Positions 12,655 to 24,600 of a stretch of 64,000 nt of DNA are shown in pieces (positions within the stretch are counted from its first letter, which is position 1; each line of letters begins with the position of its first letter). Source of the stretch: Basipetospora chlamydospora (Eukaryota > Ascomycota > Sordariomycetes > Microascales); the NCBI GenBank assembly GCA_001599675.1, contig BCHP01000003.1, positions 4,000,028 through 4,064,027 on the forward strand. The letters run 5' to 3'. Below the pieces are notes generated by a model. That model saw nothing but the letters and a program-made list of their open reading frames with translations. It made no database searches and was not told the origin of the DNA. The translations under genes and the position numbers were made by a program.

Positions 12655-15643
12655 CTACTCGTCATACCGCTTGTCATAGTAGACGGAGAGGTGCTCGAGC
12701 TCGGGGTCGTTGGAGAAGTCCATATGCTCGGTGATGGTGGTAGATCCACCGACGCGCGCGTGCGGGTCCTCCTCCGTCTCCTCGTTGACATCCTCTTCCT
12801 GCTCGCCACCCGGAGTAGTGACAGAAAGATCGGGTTTCCAGGCCGGCATGACGCCTCTAGCCGGCAAGGTCGCCACCGGGTTTCGGGTGCATAAACGGCC
12901 GTTGGAGAGGTAGGTGGACTTCATCACCTTGAGGGGGTTGACGGCGGGGATGGCGGTTGCGGCGGGACCCCTCCTGCCGGCCCAGCGGACGGTGTGCACG
13001 CGCGGGTCCAAGGGGAGAGAGGGCGTAAGGACCTCGTTGATGGAGGGGCCGCCGATCCTGCGGCTGCCGGTGATGGGCATTTCGGACTGACTGGTGGCAT
13101 CTCCGGCACGGTTATCGATGACATGCTGCTCGCTATTCAGGCCGTGGCCAGTGGTACCTTGCTGCTGACCGGCAGCGGAAAGGCCAGAGCCACCCGAGAG
13201 GTCAATGATGTTATTTTCTCCCCTGGCAGGCAGAGCGGCAGCACCGCGACGGTGGGCGCCGGCCTGGTATCGGTCGTCCAGGTCCGTCTGGTACTTGATG
13301 TGCCATAAGGCATTGTCAAAGTGGCTTTCATGCTGCGGTTGAGCATGGCTCGGGATATTGTTCTCCACATTAATCATCGTGTCGGAGGTGTACTTGGAGG
13401 TCCTGACCGGGAGATTCATATGCCCGAAAGGGTCCGGAGTACTGGCGGCGGGAGTAGGAAGGGCGTCGGCGACTGCCTGAGCGCCAACGGGTTGCTCATT
13501 GCCGGGCATGCTGGTAGAAGGAACCCCGCCGTTGCTGTGGATCTGAGCGGGAGCAACATGGCCACCATCAAAAGGGGCCACCTGAGCGCCAAAATTTTGC
13601 CGACCATCGCCGGGCATCGTCATCTGCTCAGCGCCAGACATGCCGGCAGGTGAAGCCATCTCGCCCTGGTTCTTATCTTGGGTCTGGGTACGGGGAGCGA
13701 GGGCGTGGCTGGGAGCAGGTGTCTGGGCGACGGGGATCGACTGGCCATTTCCGTTGATTATCTGGTCGTTTCTAGGCGACATGTTCTCGCTGTCGGACGC
13801 GCCAGCAGGGGAAGGCATCTTCTTGTTCTTCTTCTTGCGGTTTATGGCGAGTTCAGATGGGTGCTTGCGAGGTCTGCCGCGGCCACGCTTCTTCGGGGGC
13901 TCAACGACTTCGGAAACGTCGGTTGCAGGAATTTCAGGTTGCGGATTGGAATTCGACTGCACTCCTTCCGAATGGGTGGTAGGTGACGCAGGTGCGCCGA
14001 TGGGGCGGAAGATGCTAAATGAACCATCTGGAGCCGGAGGTTGGATTCCCTGGTCGTGACTTCCCTGGGGATGGGAATGGGAATGGGAAGGGGGGAACCC
14101 CGCTTGAACCCTCCTGCCGGCGATGGTGTTGTTATCGGAGATAGCGTCCTTCACCGAGGGGGTTATCAGTGTTGCGTTCGGCAGCGGGAGCCTCAGATCC
14201 GCTGAAAGCTTCATGTTCTTCTCCTGTGCATCTGGAATCACGGTGCTCGTGTCATAGCCGAATCCGCTACCAAGACTGGCTGGGTCGTAAGCTGTCCGTT
14301 CCATATCGATTAGCCCATGGACAACAATCATTTCACTCGCCAACCTCTTCTCTCTCTTTCGCTCGTCTATCTCGTTTCGCTTGACAAACAAAAGGAGGAA
14401 AGAAAACAACAACAAAAGACGACGGGGGAAAGCGCTTACCTTGGTTGCCATTCATCTCTTGGGCAACAGTCTTGGAGCCCTGCACCGCCAGGGCGTACTT
14501 AATCGACCACCGGCCAGTGGCCATAGGATCGCCGTCGAAGGTCGCCCGGATCGGCTCAGTGAACAGTCCGATGGGGACGACGTGGCTCTCCCGAGTGAGG
14601 CAGCCCGTCACCCAGGCCTCGGGTGAAGGACCGAGCTCGTGGCCACCGGGGACTTGGAATCGCGCCTCGGCGCCCAAGGTGAGGTAGTCGTACCCGGCCT
14701 GCATGGGCTTCTGGAAGTGCCCGAAGTCGGGAAAGGTGGGCATGTTCTCGTAAGTGCGTGTCCTCTTGCGCCCGGGCCCGAGCTGGGGCGAGCCGGCGTA
14801 CAAGGGCCGAGTTGTGTCCGTCACCGGGACACCGTCGGGAACTTCGTCGTGTTCCAAGGCCCTCTTCTTGCCTGTTCATTGAGGGCGCATCAATATTTCT
14901 GTTAGCAAAGATGTACTTTCCTTTTGGTCTCCTCCCCTCTCTGGTCTTGTTAACTCAAAATAGCGTTGGGCTTCTTCCAGCCTGGTTGGTCTCAAGACCG
15001 AGCCCAAGATACGCAACTGGGTTTGCCTTCATTGCTACTGACTCACTCGAGGATGTATAGACTGAAGGAGGCGCGTTCGGGGTGGTGGTGGTTTGGGGGT
15101 TGGAGGGGGCGGCCGGTGTAGCTTGCGTCTGACATTGGTGTTTTCGATACACCAGTTATGCACATGGCACAGAGTCAAGGAAAGGCTTCACTCACCCTTC
15201 TGCAGGAAATAGCCCTCGTTATGGGCAACGATGGACATATCGTCGAGATCTGGCGTATCACCGGGGGACCCGTGTTCGGCAAAGTTGAAGGGCTCAAACA
15301 GCCGGGGATCAATGGGTATATCGTCAAAATCGTTCACCTCGTTGGCCTGACCTTGGGGGAGCTGCTGCGCGGCCACCTCGTTGGCCTGGCCCTGCGCAAG
15401 CTCCTGGGTGGTCTCCTCCTCGATGGTCTCGAGTCGTCGGGACGGAATCAGGCGAGATGTGTTGACCGTTATCGAAGATTCGTCTGCGATGCCATCAGAG
15501 TGGTGGGCCTCAAGCCCATTGATGGCGATGATGATCCGACCGTCGAGAGGCGGATATTGAGATGAACTGAGATCACCATCGTGTCCCTCTGTACCCGAGG
15601 GGGCACGGGAAGATGGCGATGGATGACCGCCGCCTTCGCTCAT
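12655..15643 (-). CDS. AT-hook DNA-binding protein, uncharacterised
   Basis: Three exons give 838 residues: 15643-15196, 14871-14440 and 14291-12655. Phases match at both junctions (G|GC and G|CT). The start ATG is at 15643. A basic AT-hook, KKRGRGRPRKHP, sits near residues 427-438, followed by a lysine-rich stretch (RKKKNKK) that may be a nuclear localisation signal. AT-hooks bind the minor groove of AT-rich DNA, so a nuclear role in chromatin or transcription is inferred. Exon 2 is the most ordered and compositionally normal part (about residues 150-293), but I do not recognise it. The rest is rich in Pro, Ser, Gly, Gln and Asn and is probably disordered. The first intron is 324 nt, long for this locus. 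A candidate extra exon inside it (about 15005-15137) does not keep frame with exon 2, so I left it out. Confidence 0.65.
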
Positions 15644-16566
15644 GTTGAATGGGGGACTGATTATGTGGTTACGATTGTTGATGTTTGATGTTCACCCGCT
15701 CACAGTGGTGTTTGTGTGTGTGAATACTCTCTTTCGAGAATGTGTTGAGGGTTTGGTAGGAAACCCCTGGGCCGGGGGATGGAAGAATGAGCTCCTTCTA
15801 TCTTGGGGAGTCGCGAAGAAAAACAAAGGGCTGTGAAGTCCTGCTCCAGTCGGGACAGGCTCCAGCTCGTGGAAAGAGGTTGGGCCCTTTCAGGAAAAGG
15901 GGGGAGGGGGATGAGTTTGGGGCTTTCCTATTCTGGTTGCTGTCCACGCCATGACAGAAACCCCCCTTGAGAGTGCGTCCTCTAGCCAACTCTTCAGACG
16001 ACTCGGCCTTCGAGAACGACAGTAGCATAAGAGCTCGGCCAGCTGGGCTTCTGGAGTGACCGCGATGCCTTCATAGAGCGCGGTATGCCGTTCATCCAAA
16101 CCAGTCCAGGAAAGACAGGAAGCCCATCCTTGTACCAACTGTAGCGGGCCACCTTGGCTGAGTGCACCCATCTCGGATAGATCAAATAGAACATATTACG
16201 GGCCAAGAGAAGCCGTACGCCGGGTAGCTGGATAGCCAAGAATGCGAAGGTATCCGTCAAGAGGTGGAAGCTTACGCCCAAGGATAATACGCATGTGTTC
16301 AAGACCTAATCCGGGTGCCGGTTCACTAAGATAGGAGCCAATGTTCGGGTGTAGAATTCAAGCCATTGATGGGTATCTATTCCTGGGAGCCGCCGATAAG
16401 CAAACACAACTTGTGAGAACGAAGCACGCAAAAGAAATCAACCGAGGTGCTCCTGCCAGGGGTTCTAATCGCGGCTACATGGATACACCGAAGCCTTGAT
16501 AGCAATACCGGAACTCCAACGAACCCTTCTACCGCCTCCTTTTCTCCGAAAGATAAGAGAGTTGCA
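15644..16566. other. intergenic region, nothing recognised
   Basis: About 0.9 kb between the start of the AT-hook gene and the stop of the phosphatase gene, both on the minus strand. It contains the promoter of the former and the 3' flank of the latter. Short open frames only; no motif identified. Confidence 0.5.
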
Positions 16567-17640
16567 TCACGAGACGTCGTCCTTAACGTCTACAAACGGC
16601 GTAAAGGGATTCCGCCCGAGATACCGATCAGAGTCCATATTCTCGCCCTCCGAGTCGTCCGCCATTTCCATATCGTCATCATCTCTTGTGTCCACGATTC
16701 TCCGCTTCCTGGAGGACCTGCCCGTCGACCCGGCCGGTGCACCCGCAGCCATCGGCACCCCCACCATCCAGCCAGACTGGTCGCCCGTGCTTATATTAGG
16801 CACTGCACCACCAACACTAGCTGCTGAAGCGTCCACTTTCGGCGCCATCGCCCCGTCGAACCTGTAGACGTCCTTCCGCGCACGCAGTATGCCCTCCCAC
16901 GCGATCAGCGCCCTCTTGCTCTCCTCGTCAAAGTTGGCGCAGAAGCGTTGCTGGGTGACAAAGTGCAGCGCCGTGGCCAGCTCCACGCCGAAGACGGCCA
17001 TCAGGTAGGCTGCGGCGATGACGGTGGCGCGGTCGTTGCCCGTCTGGCAGCACACCAGCACCTTGCCCCTGGGCGCCGCGCCGCCGCTCTCCTGCTGCTG
17101 CCTGCTACGCCGCACAAGGTGCTCGTTGATGGCGCGCACGGTGCCGCTGAAGGAGGCGCTCAAGTCCTGGGCGCCGATGGCCGGCAGCAGAAACGGCTCG
17201 ATGCCCAGCCCCTCTGTCGCGCGCTCCAGGAAGCCCTTCAGCATGGGCCCGAAGCCGGGGTCATGGGCGAGGACGACCATGGTGACGCCTTCGCTGCGAA
17301 GCCAGGCGGCGTTTTTGACGATGGTGCGGGGTCCCACGTACAGAAAGTCGGTGATGCGCTGGGCCTCGTGGCGCATGGCGTAGGTCCAGGTGGCGGAGCG
17401 GTCCTCGGCGACCTGGGGCTCATAGCCGTTGGTGAGTGCGGCCAGTTCGGACTCGGTGAGGGTGTTGGGGTCGACGCGGTCAAAGGAGGGGTGGATGGTG
17501 AGGGGCTGGTGGGCGAGGGATGCGGTTGGGGGCCGGGGGCGGGCGACGGGGATGAAGGGCGGGGAAGGGGCGCGGCGAGTGTAGGGGGCGTTGGGAACGG
17601 AACTGCCCATTGCCGACGCTGAGATCGGGAGCTGGGTCAT
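16567..17640 (-). CDS. atypical dual-specificity / tyrosine phosphatase-like protein
   Basis: Single exon of 357 residues with ATG at 17640. A Cys-X5-Arg phosphatase loop is visible as CQTGNDR at residues 198-204, after a beta strand (GKVLVC) and before a long helix (ATVIAAAYLMAVFGVELA). This is the cysteine-phosphatase fold, close to the STYX/dual-specificity group. An upstream GAQD (around 156-159) could supply the general acid. The residue before the catalytic Cys is another Cys, not the usual His, and the serine or threonine usual after Arg is Ala. It may be a slow enzyme or a phospho-binding pseudophosphatase. The first 80 residues are Pro/Ala-rich. The tail has a basic RSSRKRR patch followed by an acidic DDDDMEMADDSEGE stretch, suggesting nuclear targeting or protein contacts. 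Substrate unknown. Confidence 0.75.
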   Translation of the reverse strand: MTQLPISASAMGSSVPNAPYTRRAPSPPFIPVARPRPPTASLAHQPLTIHPSFDRVDPNTLTESELAALTNGYEPQVAEDRSATWTYAMRHEAQRITDFLYVGPRTIVKNAAWLRSEGVTMVVLAHDPGFGPMLKGFLERATEGLGIEPFLLPAIGAQDLSASFSGTVRAINEHLVRRSRQQQESGGAAPRGKVLVCCQTGNDRATVIAAAYLMAVFGVELATALHFVTQQRFCANFDEESKRALIAWEGILRARKDVYRFDGAMAPKVDASAASVGGAVPNISTGDQSGWMVGVPMAAGAPAGSTGRSSRKRRIVDTRDDDDMEMADDSEGENMDSDRYLGRNPFTPFVDVKDDVS

Positions 17641-19804
17641 TGTGAGGGTGTGGCGGGAGATGTGAGGTGAATGGGGTTTATGGAAGATGAGAAGACAGCT
17701 CTCTGACGTATTGTGTTGGAGAGGTGGGCTGGCCGAGACCGCAGAGGATCTGGAGTACAGAAGATATCAGAGATACTCAAGTGCTCATGTGCTGTTGCTT
17801 CGTAACAGTATAGCGGTGTAACAGTGGGTTGGGGTTGCAGAATGTTGATGGCAGGATTGATGGGTCGGATGGAAGTCTGGAGTCAACTCGAAAGTCGCGA
17901 TGCGCAAGGTGTGAGGCGTGAGGTGAGGTTGGAGTTCACATCAAATGGAGTTGGCGTTGAGTTGAGGCTGAATTCGAATCGGGCCTTCGGTCTTTGGTGG
18001 GACAACACGGTGCCTGTCCAAGCTTATAACACTGTGTGAATATCGGCCCTATCTCTACTCCGTAGGGGAGAGCAGCGCTATAATAATTCACGGAGGACGG
18101 AGCGGATAGTGGCTAGCGACGAGTGTAGATTGCGGTGATTCAATTTTCGGGGCTGTTTTCGTTGCGGTTTGTGCGTATGAATGTTCTGGCTCCAGCGCCG
18201 AACTGTCCAGGACTCATATATATATACATACATATATATACAAAAGTATCTCACATCGCGAGTGTAACATAGGCTCTGTGGGGTGGCGGCCTCTGCGGGA
18301 CTAAACCTGCGCGGGAGTCGGGGCTGCCTCTACGGGCTAACCTACTCGAGCTGCCTAGGCGGGATTCCCTCTACGGGACTAACCTACCTACCCGGGGCGG
18401 GACTGCTCGAGTGAGGTCCCGAACTTCACTTCACTGACTGCATTGCGGTCAGATAAAAGCGTCGTCTTTATAAAGAGCGGGACGGGAACTGTGGGAGCCT
18501 GGATAAGCTGCAGGTGGGTCACACCCAGTTCAATAGGCGGAGGGAACATCGAGGAAGACCAATGTAGGATCACAGGCGGTAATCACATCACACTGACCCC
18601 AGTGACACGAGGAGAATTCTGTCAGTTCCAGTCATCATGAAGGGCCTTGGTCATGATCGACATAGTCGGAACTACCATACTATCTCGTACATTAACTCGA
18701 GATCGAAAAGGTTACATAAGATATAGTACTTGGGTCTGATTCTGAGCTCGAGGCAAAAACATTGCAATCAACTTCAATGGCAGCGCCAAGGTTACCTTAA
18801 TTATCTGTTGATCCAGCAACCTATCGCCCACGCCTCAGAACTCCCTCCGCTCCCTCCACGCAATTCTAAGGCACACGGAGACCCAGACCTGTCGACCATG
18901 AACCGCGATGGGCCAGAAGGCCGAGGAAGGCAAAGTGCCGCCACGTAACCCCCGACTAGACCCATCATGATGAGATAGGTAGCCAACTCATGGCTGGAGC
19001 CAGCGGCCACCCAACTGGCGAGCCTTAGAGGCGGAGAGGTGGACCTGCGCTGGTACCTCTGGGTTGACGAAGGAGGCGGCCTCGACAACAGCTCGTTTCT
19101 TTGAGGATAAATTCTTTGTTAATGGGATCCTAGACACATCAGAGTCCGCCGCTCCCGACCGCTCTCTACTGGCACGGCGAGCGGCCTTGGGTCCTCGACT
19201 AATAGCACATGCGGCACTTGACCAAAGTGTCGGGCTCTGACAGCGAGACTAGGGTACCGTAGCGATGGAGGCGAGGGCTACCTCAAACTGGTCACCATTG
19301 ACGGCTTCCTTCGATCAGTTTGCTGCTCGGCTCGCTCCGTTCCGGAACCTGCCAGAGAAAGGGCTGAGGGAATCACGGCAACTACGAGACTGACTTCAAA
19401 TATTCCGGGCCGGGCCAACCGCTGGGCTTTCGCCCGCCGCTTCTTTCGACAGGGCAGACCACCACGCAACGGGACAAGGGCATCTCCAACCGCCATAGCC
19501 AGCCCTTCCCCTACGACTACGCAGGAATGGTCGCTCAGCCAAAAAGAAGGCCGCAATACTAAATCTCGGTAAACTCTTTTGCTCCAAGGATAGCTCGCTC
19601 CGGGGTATATTAAAGCATAGGTTCTAGGATGCCTTGGGTATGAGACATCGCGTCGCCAAAAAGAAATACGCCTCAACTCCGAATGTGGCCTCTTCCTTCC
19701 CCTCCTCATCGGTCCACTCGTCCTAACATTACTCCGATACCAGATGTTTGCTTGGCACCGAAGAGAAAAAAAAAACATATGACGGATGGGAACAGGCATG
19801 ACCT
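17641..19804. other. intergenic region with short repeats
   Basis: About 2.2 kb between the phosphatase start and the cyclin-box stop. It holds one exact TACTCCGTA at 18056, a TA/TACA-rich stretch at about 18214-18242, and a degenerate triple repeat at 18284-18402. A minus-strand frame at 19278-19808 is open for 176 codons but begins with GTG and has no recognisable domain; I do not call it. Confidence 0.5.
18284..18402. repeat. degenerate tandem repeat, three units of about 38 bp
   Basis: Three imperfect units share the core CCTCTACGGGACTAACCTAC with small variations: a first CCTCTGCGGGACTAAACCTG (about 18289-18308), a second CCTCTACGGGCTAACCTACT (about 18327-18346), and a third CCTCTACGGGACTAACCTAC (about 18368-18387). 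GC-rich linkers of the GCGGGA/GGGGC type separate them. No coding frame explains it. Confidence 0.6.
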
Positions 19805-20902
19805 TCATGACGGCGGCGTCTCACCAGGAGTCAAGGTAAGTCCTAGTCCCATCACCGCCTTCCCACCCCTCACCACGCCCCCCGGCGCAGTGAAATCTCC
19901 GCGATGCTTCTCCTGGACATGGCCAGCCGGCAGCTCCAGCTCCTCCTCCTCCTGATCCTCCTCCTCAGCGGGACTGGGATAGTCCCCACCGCCCGCGCCC
20001 GCGCCCGTTATGCCGCCACTCCCGCACGGCCCAAACTCCCACCGCTGGCCGGCGGCGAACTGCATATCCACCATGGCGTCGGCCAGCAGGTCCTCGTCGC
20101 ACAGTGGCATGATCCTGTAGTCCAGGTTCTCGACGACGCACCGCTCCGTGGCGTTGAGCTGCGCGCACGACCAGGCGTCCGCGCCCCACACCGCGGCGTA
20201 GTACCCCGAGGGCGACTGCCGGTCGTCGAGGAATTTGGCCGCGATGACCAGCGCCGCGAGGATGATGAGCTCCGGCCGCACCGAGTCGATGTGCAGTTGC
20301 TGCGTCATGGCGTCGAGCGGCCGCCGCGTGCTGATGGCCGGGAGCGTGTGCCGCTTGTTGCTCGCGCATGTCGTCGGGCCCGTGCCGGTGGAAGGGGCGG
20401 AGAGGTCGGCGGTGAGCGGGCAGGAGAGGCGCCAGCTGGTCGCGAACCGGCGGTCGAGCGCGTCGAGGACGCAGACGGCCAGGGCGATGGTCTCGCGGGG
20501 GAGGTTCGCGCGGCCGAGGATCGCCTGGACGAGGGGCACCGAGGGCGTCGCCAGCGACGCGGCGCTGGGTATCATGTTGACGAGATGGATCGCTGGTCCT
20601 GTCAGGGGGGCCCAAGCCCGAGTTAGCCGACGCCATCTTCCTGCCAAAGAAGGAAATGGCGGTTGTGGATGTGAGGTATGAAAGACGAAAAGAAAAAAAA
20701 AAGATGACTTACCCAGGAACTGCGGTTTCACACGCTCCCCATCTTTCAGGGGGTTCTTGGGACTCTGGACCGCCGACGAGGTGAGCGACGGGGGCGGCGT
20801 CGGCAGGTTGGACAGCGGCCGGTAGGTCATGTACGCGTCGTACCCATCGTCGGACGACGGCGACGCATACCTCGCCCTCTTGTTCTGATCTCGGCGCAAC
20901 AT
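19805..20902 (-). CDS. cyclin-box domain protein
   Basis: Two exons (20902-20713 and 20592-19805) give 325 residues; the G|CG junction keeps frame. The ATG at 20902 was chosen because the open frame upstream of it is only poly-T encoded Phe. A cyclin-box-like helical region is seen: RETIALAVCVLDALDRRF, then PELIILAALVIAAKFLDD and LNATERCVVENLDYRI. The string AALVIAAKFLDD resembles the central helix of Pho80/PCL-like and other fungal cyclins, which bind and activate a cyclin-dependent kinase. The N-terminus is short and basic; the C-terminus is acidic (EEEDQEEEELELP). The subfamily cannot be fixed by eye. A GGTGAGAC just before the stop could be a splice donor, so a further exon downstream is possible. 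The intron is 120 nt. Confidence 0.72.
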   Translation of the reverse strand: MLRRDQNKRARYASPSSDDGYDAYMTYRPLSNLPTPPPSLTSSAVQSPKNPLKDGERVKPQFLGKSSFFFLFVFHTSHPQPPFPSLAGRWRRLTRAWAPLTGPAIHLVNMIPSAASLATPSVPLVQAILGRANLPRETIALAVCVLDALDRRFATSWRLSCPLTADLSAPSTGTGPTTCASNKRHTLPAISTRRPLDAMTQQLHIDSVRPELIILAALVIAAKFLDDRQSPSGYYAAVWGADAWSCAQLNATERCVVENLDYRIMPLCDEDLLADAMVDMQFAAGQRWEFGPCGSGGITGAGAGGGDYPSPAEEEDQEEEELELPAGHVQEKHRGDFTAPGGVVRGGKAVMGLGLTLTPGETPPS

Positions 20903-21609
20903 TATGGGAATGAAAAGAAGACTAAAAAAAAAAAAAAACACAGATTCCTCTGCCTTTTTTTGGACTCCTCCCCTTTGGTTTTTTTACTATTCCTAGTAAA
21001 AAAAGAAAGAAATTCTTTTCCCCCAGCTGGTTTTATATATTCTCTTTCGAGGTCCCTCCTATCCTTTGAAGGGATCCTTTCGGTTTTCTGAATTATCTTC
21101 GGCTTTCTCAGTTTACTCTAGTTGCTTCCCTGGACGTCGACGGCAACGGCAAACCATCGCTGACGTTGGATGTGTGTGCGTTGTGCTGCTCATTCAAAAC
21201 CACGGGTCGGAACCATAGAATTCGTACAGCGAGGGACCAAATAGGAGGGAAAGGGGAAAGGGGACTGTGCCTGGTGATTTCATAGATGGTGATCTGTGGG
21301 TAGTCCTTTGTTTTTTTGCCTGTTTCCGGTCGCGAGAGAGGAAGGGGGAAAATGTGAGGGGGTTGGGCTGGGCTGGAAGTGGGAAGCGGGGACGGATGAT
21401 GGATGATGGATGCGCTCGTCGCCTCGTGTCTGAAGGGGGGTTGAAGAGAGGACCAAGAGTCGGGAAACTGGAAGGGGGAGAGAGCTGTCCTTTATAGAAT
21501 ATTTTACGTGTTTTTTTGTCCGAGTGACGGAAGATACAAAGATATATTGTGGAGAGAGGAGGGCTCGAGTAGTCGGTCAGGAGAGGTTCGGTGGGAGTTG
21601 CAGCCCTTA

Positions 21610-24600
21610 TACTCCGTATCCGTATGCAGGGCAGGGGCAGAGAGCATGAAAGCCAGCACGAAATATCGAATCGAATACGGGGGGGGGGGGCTTGTTTCCA
21701 AAGTGGAGAATGGACAGCCAGCGATCGGAGTACTCCTACGAGTACGGAGTACGTCCTGCGAGCTATATCTCCGACAGTGGTCCTCTTGTTCGGACGGTGG
21801 GATCAGGGAAGGATCGACAAAGTGTGGGGACTCGTTTCCTCGGTTATAAGGCTGAGTTCGTCCAGCTTTTTTGCAAGCATGTACGAGACGTACTCCGTTA
21901 GTTACTCCATACTCGTATGCTGTACAAAATTACTTTGCATGTACGGGATTTATTGTGTCAGCTCGAAAAACCATTGGGGAAAGGGAAGGGAGGGGACCCT
22001 GGTCCCCTTTGTCTGCCGGATATTGGATATTGGGGAAGAGAGAGGAGGGGTTCCCCTCAGCTGCGAGAGCGAGGTCAAGCTTCGTGAAAGCGGCTGGAGA
22101 AAGCTGGTGCCAGTACGTGTTCCGTGTACAAAAAACACGAGTACTTTCCTTTTCCGTGGGGGGGATGGGAACACTGCAGCGCTCCATCCCACCAAGGGGT
22201 TTCGGGACTCTCGACGACTCGCTGACGTACGGTACGGGGTAACAGAGTGTGTGTGCTTCTCGTCCCCGACATCAATCGAGGATTGATGTCGATCTCGGGT
22301 CGGTTATTAATGATCATCACAGCAAGCATTTGATAGCCACCCTCAGCAAGTTATGATCATTTGGTTTGTACCTGGGGCCAGACATGGACTCTGGTGGCGG
22401 TAGGGTAGGCTTCCCAGCACTGTCCCAGCACTGCCGGGTTACTTTCTAGTCGGGCCCAAACGCGAGGCCCCTGGGTCGTAATACTCCGAACGCTGTTCCG
22501 TAAAGACTGAGTGGCTAAAGGGCCCCGCAGGCAGCTGAAAGCAGCTCGACTCCCAGGGCGCAAAGGTCTCCGAGTCGTCAGCACAGCCCAGGTAAACGAT
22601 CAATGCTCGCACTCGCCAGAGCATCCATCCCGGGAAACCCATGGAATCCCGAGCGCCAATCCTTCCTGTTCCTTTCTTCTCACATCGGATTTCCGCTCTC
22701 TCCCCGATGACGCTCGTATGAGACACACTGGTCTGCCGACAGCCGGAAGGTGACTATCGTGCACAAATTTGTATGGAATGCCACCCAAGCTCCGAAGCGC
22801 CTGGGCAGCAATGTATTGCAGGAGTCCTCGTGCATTTTCTTTTTTTTTTGGCCTACTCCATGCTCGAGCATTTATTCATGTATATAATTTACACTTGTGC
22901 TGCTGTCTGGAGCAGAATCGGTCTGGGTGCATGAGGCTACCAGGATGAATGTGGGGAGGGGTCCAAGATGGCTGTAAGCCAAGAACGACGGGCCAGGGGA
23001 CTCGACCCATCCGCCGCAAGGGCCAAGGGTTCCGGCCTTTTTCGGATTTGGCGGTGAGGAAAGGATTATAGCGGAGACCGAATGACGAGTGGCGGCGCAA
23101 CACTTTCTCCATCGAGACTCGACTTGTTACGGAGGCAGAAGGGTGGAAGTGGGGGAGAGAGAGAGAGAAAGAGAAAGAGGAAGAAGCCGACGTGTCTGTC
23201 GTGTCGTGTCGTGGGACTCGTGGCCGATGGGCGGCGGGAAGAATCAAGTCCGAGGTGCATCTCGTCAGTGGTTGTACGAGTACGGGGCAGGAGAGAGATC
23301 ATCTCGTGCCTCGTTTGGTTCTTTTCTTCTTTTCTTCTTTTCTTTTGCTGCCTTATAGTTGATCTCTTGCCGGCCTGGGCTCCTGGCGCGCGCGCACGCT
23401 ACCTAGTGCAAAGAAGTCACCCAGGCGGAGCACGGAGTAAGTAGGCGAGCGAAGGAGCGGTAGTATCTTCGGGGTTTGCTTGATGAGAGAGCTTCGGAAG
23501 CCGAACCCGGAAATTGGATCTCGTCTCGTCTCTCTTTTTATTCTCCTTCTCTCCACCTTCTTCCGCTCTTCGACGACATGACAGCTGGACAGCAAGTAAT
23601 AAATACGCACCTTGGCAATGTCCATTGTGGCCAATGCTCCGGGATCAATTCCAAGACAAACCAAATACGAAGGCATCCCCACAGGGTCTCTCCACAGCCG
23701 CAGCCAAGAATAGCACGGAAACTGGGGCCCAGGCTGGTCGCTCAGGGGCCAAAACTCCGTGCTCCGTGCTCCGTGCTCCCGTACCCATACAGAGCACAGA
23801 ATACGAGTACATACGATACAGAATTCGTAACAATTCCTCCATGGGACACACCTGAGGGACACTGCCGGAGGGGCGGCGAGTTCGCGGTGGCCCATAATAA
23901 TCCCAATCTCCTCGCATAATGGCCCTTTACAGGGATCGCGCCTTACGAGTGCACCTTGGAACACGGTTATTATACCGAGCAGGAACGCGCACGCTACGAG
24001 TATCCGTACTTTTGGTTCCGCTCCCCGCTCTCGGTTTCGGTTTTCGGGTTCGAACTTGGTTTCCAGCTTTTGAATTTTTACCCATCACCGCGACAACACT
24101 ACGTTCTCGTGCACCGTGTATGTGAGTATACGATAGGTACAGAGTAATACCAGTAGTCGGTCCTTCAGGCCAAAACACCACCTAACCTACGGTATGCTCA
24201 TTAGCCCGTGCCTTCCATCGTGATTCCTTCCCTACTATTATCACCGCGATTGCACCTCTCCGTTGCACAGTGTGATGTACGGAGTATCAAGTAGACATCA
24301 TATGCCCGAATTCTACTCGTATCTACTCGTAGGCCAGTTTTCCAACCGACTTAGCAAGCTCAAGACGGAAACGGTGACTTCTTACTCGTAATAGCACTTC
24401 AAATGGAAGCACGGCTAAATAAGAACAACTCGAGGTTCTTCGTACTGCACCAGCTCATTCGACCCTGCCCAAGAGCTTTCAACACCATTGCAGATGCCAG
24501 TGGTGTCAAAGGCTGCCCTTGATCGGGTTGAATGCCACCCTCCCAATAACTTGATAACTTGAATCCCCCCGTCGGCCAATCTAGCCTACCAACGACGCGC

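Noticed and set aside
15005..15137. Possible extra exon inside intron 1 of the AT-hook gene
   Set aside because: It has acceptor- and donor-like ends, but its length shifts the frame of exon 2, whose direct junction with exon 1 is in phase.
18801..19088. Minus-strand short frame with a hydrophobic stretch (ATYLIMMGLVGGYVAALCL), considered as a small mitochondrial ATP synthase subunit
   Set aside because: Spacing of the conserved residues does not fit, there is no ATG at the right place, and the flanks are not conserved-looking.
19278..19808. Minus-strand frame open for 176 codons
   Set aside because: Begins with GTG, no domain, not continued by a plausible splice; probably chance.
23353..23964. 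Minus-strand frame of 203 codons
   Set aside because: Non-ATG start, unrecognised, and built partly from intergenic repeat strings.
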